This document shows, in pieces, positions 62,886 through 64,000 of a stretch of 64,000 bases of DNA (the first letter of the stretch is position 1; each line of letters opens with the position of its first letter). Location: positions 1 to 64,000 of the forward strand of contig JAKAFB010000003.1 of assembly GCA_021818105.1 (NCBI GenBank), read 5' to 3'. The notes under the pieces were generated by a model. It was not told the DNA's origin and made no database searches. It saw only the letters and a list, made by a program, of their open reading frames with translations. The stretch comes from Acidobacteriota bacterium. Lineage in GTDB: Bacteria > Acidobacteriota > Terriglobia > Terriglobales > Acidobacteriaceae. Both the position numbers and the translations under genes were made by a program.

Positions 62886-64000
62886 CTACTTGAGTCCGAC
62901 CTCGGCGCCTACGGCGCGGGGCTCGACGAGCACACCGTTGTAGAGCGACGCGGCCAGGAGACGGTCGCCTGCGTTGCGCACCATGGAGAGACGGAAGCCC
63001 GTGCGCCACGACTTCCAAGTCATGTCCTCAGGGTTGATGGCATAAACAAAGTCGCTGCGACGGGAGCTGACAAGCACTCGGTTAAGCTTTGTGTCGAAGT
63101 AGAGGCCATCGAGATCATAGAGCGGGAGCCGCTTGATCCATAGCCAGGACTTGCCTAGATCGCGGGTAAGATAGACGCCCTCGCGCGCGCCGAGCCACAG
63201 GGTGCCATCGGGAGCGAACGCAATTCGATGTATGCGGGTAAGTGCGGTGGGGATGCCCATGGGCCACCAGGTCTGGCCGCCGTCGCGGGAGAGTGCAACA
63301 CCATCAGGCCGAGCTGCGGCCATGATTGACTCATGTGCTGTGACGGAGAGATAGCCCACCACGCCAAGTACGGGACCACCCTGCCACGTGGTGCCGTGGT
63401 CGCTGCTGGTGAAGAGGCCACCTGCTGTTGAAACCAGCCATGCGCTTCCAGAGAGGTCGAAGGAGTAAATCCGGCCGTCGATCTGGCGGAGCTTGTCTTT
63501 GACACGCTTCTCGATGTTGATGGTCGTGCCGTGAACCCTCTCAGTTGCCGTCTTCACGAGGGTGTTGGCGATGGTGTTACGGGGCTCCCATGCGGTGGCA
63601 TCTGGCGGAAGGGCAAAGATGCCGTCGTTGGTGCCTGCGAGGATGGTTCCATCCTGTGCCTGCGCAAGGGCAAAAACGTCGCGTCCATCGAGCCCCGCAG
63701 CGACCTGCTGCCAGTTGACGCCACCATTCTGAGACACGAAGGCGCCACCGTAGGTCTTGTCATTCACAACGCCCGCATAGATTCGCCGCGGATTACTACG
63801 ATCGACGAGAAGCGCCTCGACCTTGCGCTCGGAGAAACCAGCATTCGAGGCTTTGAAGGTGGTGCCACCGTCATCACTGGCCAGTATTCCACCGCGGTCT
63901 GTGGCGAGCAGCACATGCTGCGGATTGTCAGGGTCAACATGCACGTCATTGATGATGACTCCAGCACTGGTCATGCGCTTGAAGGTGCGTCCGCCATCCA
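62886..64000 (-). CDS. BNR/Ycf48-like beta-propeller protein, cut by window end
   Basis: At least 371 codons are present and the frame runs off the right edge (GGRTFKRM continues upstream of the first internal ATG at 63974), so the N-terminus is missing. Asp-box/BNR motifs recur: SDDGGTTFKA, SQNGGVNWQQ, SSDHGTTWQG, SRDGGQTWWP and TRDLGKSWLW. These fold as a six- or seven-bladed propeller, common in acidobacterial secreted proteins and in Ycf48-like proteins. The ligand is unknown. It ends 34 bases from mqnE, on the same strand. Confidence 0.82.
   Translation of the reverse strand, partial: DGGRTFKRMTSAGVIINDVHVDPDNPQHVLLATDRGGILASDDGGTTFKASNAGFSERKVEALLVDRSNPRRIYAGVVNDKTYGGAFVSQNGGVNWQQVAAGLDGRDVFALAQAQDGTILAGTNDGIFALPPDATAWEPRNTIANTLVKTATERVHGTTINIEKRVKDKLRQIDGRIYSFDLSGSAWLVSTAGGLFTSSDHGTTWQGGPVLGVVGYLSVTAHESIMAAARPDGVALSRDGGQTWWPMGIPTALTRIHRIAFAPDGTLWLGAREGVYLTRDLGKSWLWIKRLPLYDLDGLYFDTKLNRVLVSSRRSDFVYAINPEDMTWKSWRTGFRLSMVRNAGDRLLAASLYNGVLVEPRAVGAEVGLK

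Overview
The window looks like chromosome of a GC-rich acidobacterium, most likely subdivision 1 / class Terriglobia. That placement is an inference from gene content: many secreted proteins of the short acidobacterial type, a FecR/tryptophan-rich protein, tandem beta-propeller lipoproteins, a futalosine-pathway MqnE, several amidohydrolases and plant-polymer glycoside hydrolases. I see no rRNA, tRNA, CRISPR array, insertion sequence, integrase or phage gene. The window cuts one gene at its right end (62886-64000).

Layout. 0-5.6 kb: a small secreted protein, a MOT1-type molybdate/sulfate transporter framed by two copies of an intergenic repeat, then manA and pgi (sugar-phosphate isomerases) on the minus strand. 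5.9-15.3 kb: three envelope or unknown proteins, guaA, an outer-membrane barrel, a secreted amidohydrolase and an M13 metallopeptidase. 15.7-19.8 kb: three tandem paralogous beta-propeller lipoproteins. 19.9-32.9 kb: a minus-strand block in which the conserved rplM-rpsI-rpsB-tsf genes are separated from pyrH by about 8.4 kb holding a FecR-type protein, katG and a very large GH54 arabinofuranosidase. 33.4-41 kb: a GT87 membrane protein, a DEAD-box helicase, a sugar porter with a class II aldolase, Ric and a DUF481 barrel. 41-46.7 kb: a GH3 enzyme with PA14 domain, an ECF sigma / membrane protein / Spy-like triad, and araD behind a LacI-type operator. 47-58 kb: a PDZ-7TM-GAF-PAS histidine kinase with an NtrC-type regulator, trehalose synthesis (otsA-otsB) in which OtsA is fused to a membrane sensor, and mlaE-mlaF followed by a phospholipase-C-like gene. 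58-64 kb: glutaryl-CoA dehydrogenase, ROK kinase, amidohydrolase, mqnE and a BNR-repeat protein.

How the genes fit together. GH54, GH3, the sugar porter, the aldolase, AraD, ManA, Pgi and the ROK protein describe uptake and breakdown of arabinose/xylose-containing plant polymers. The 44-58 kb stretch reads as envelope and desiccation stress handling. The most unusual single object is the membrane-anchored, HAMP-linked trehalose-6-phosphate synthase at 52215-54563, convergent with a two-component system that has a sigma-54-like promoter of its own. The best non-coding find is a three-copy intergenic repeat whose two ends are direct repeats of one short motif.
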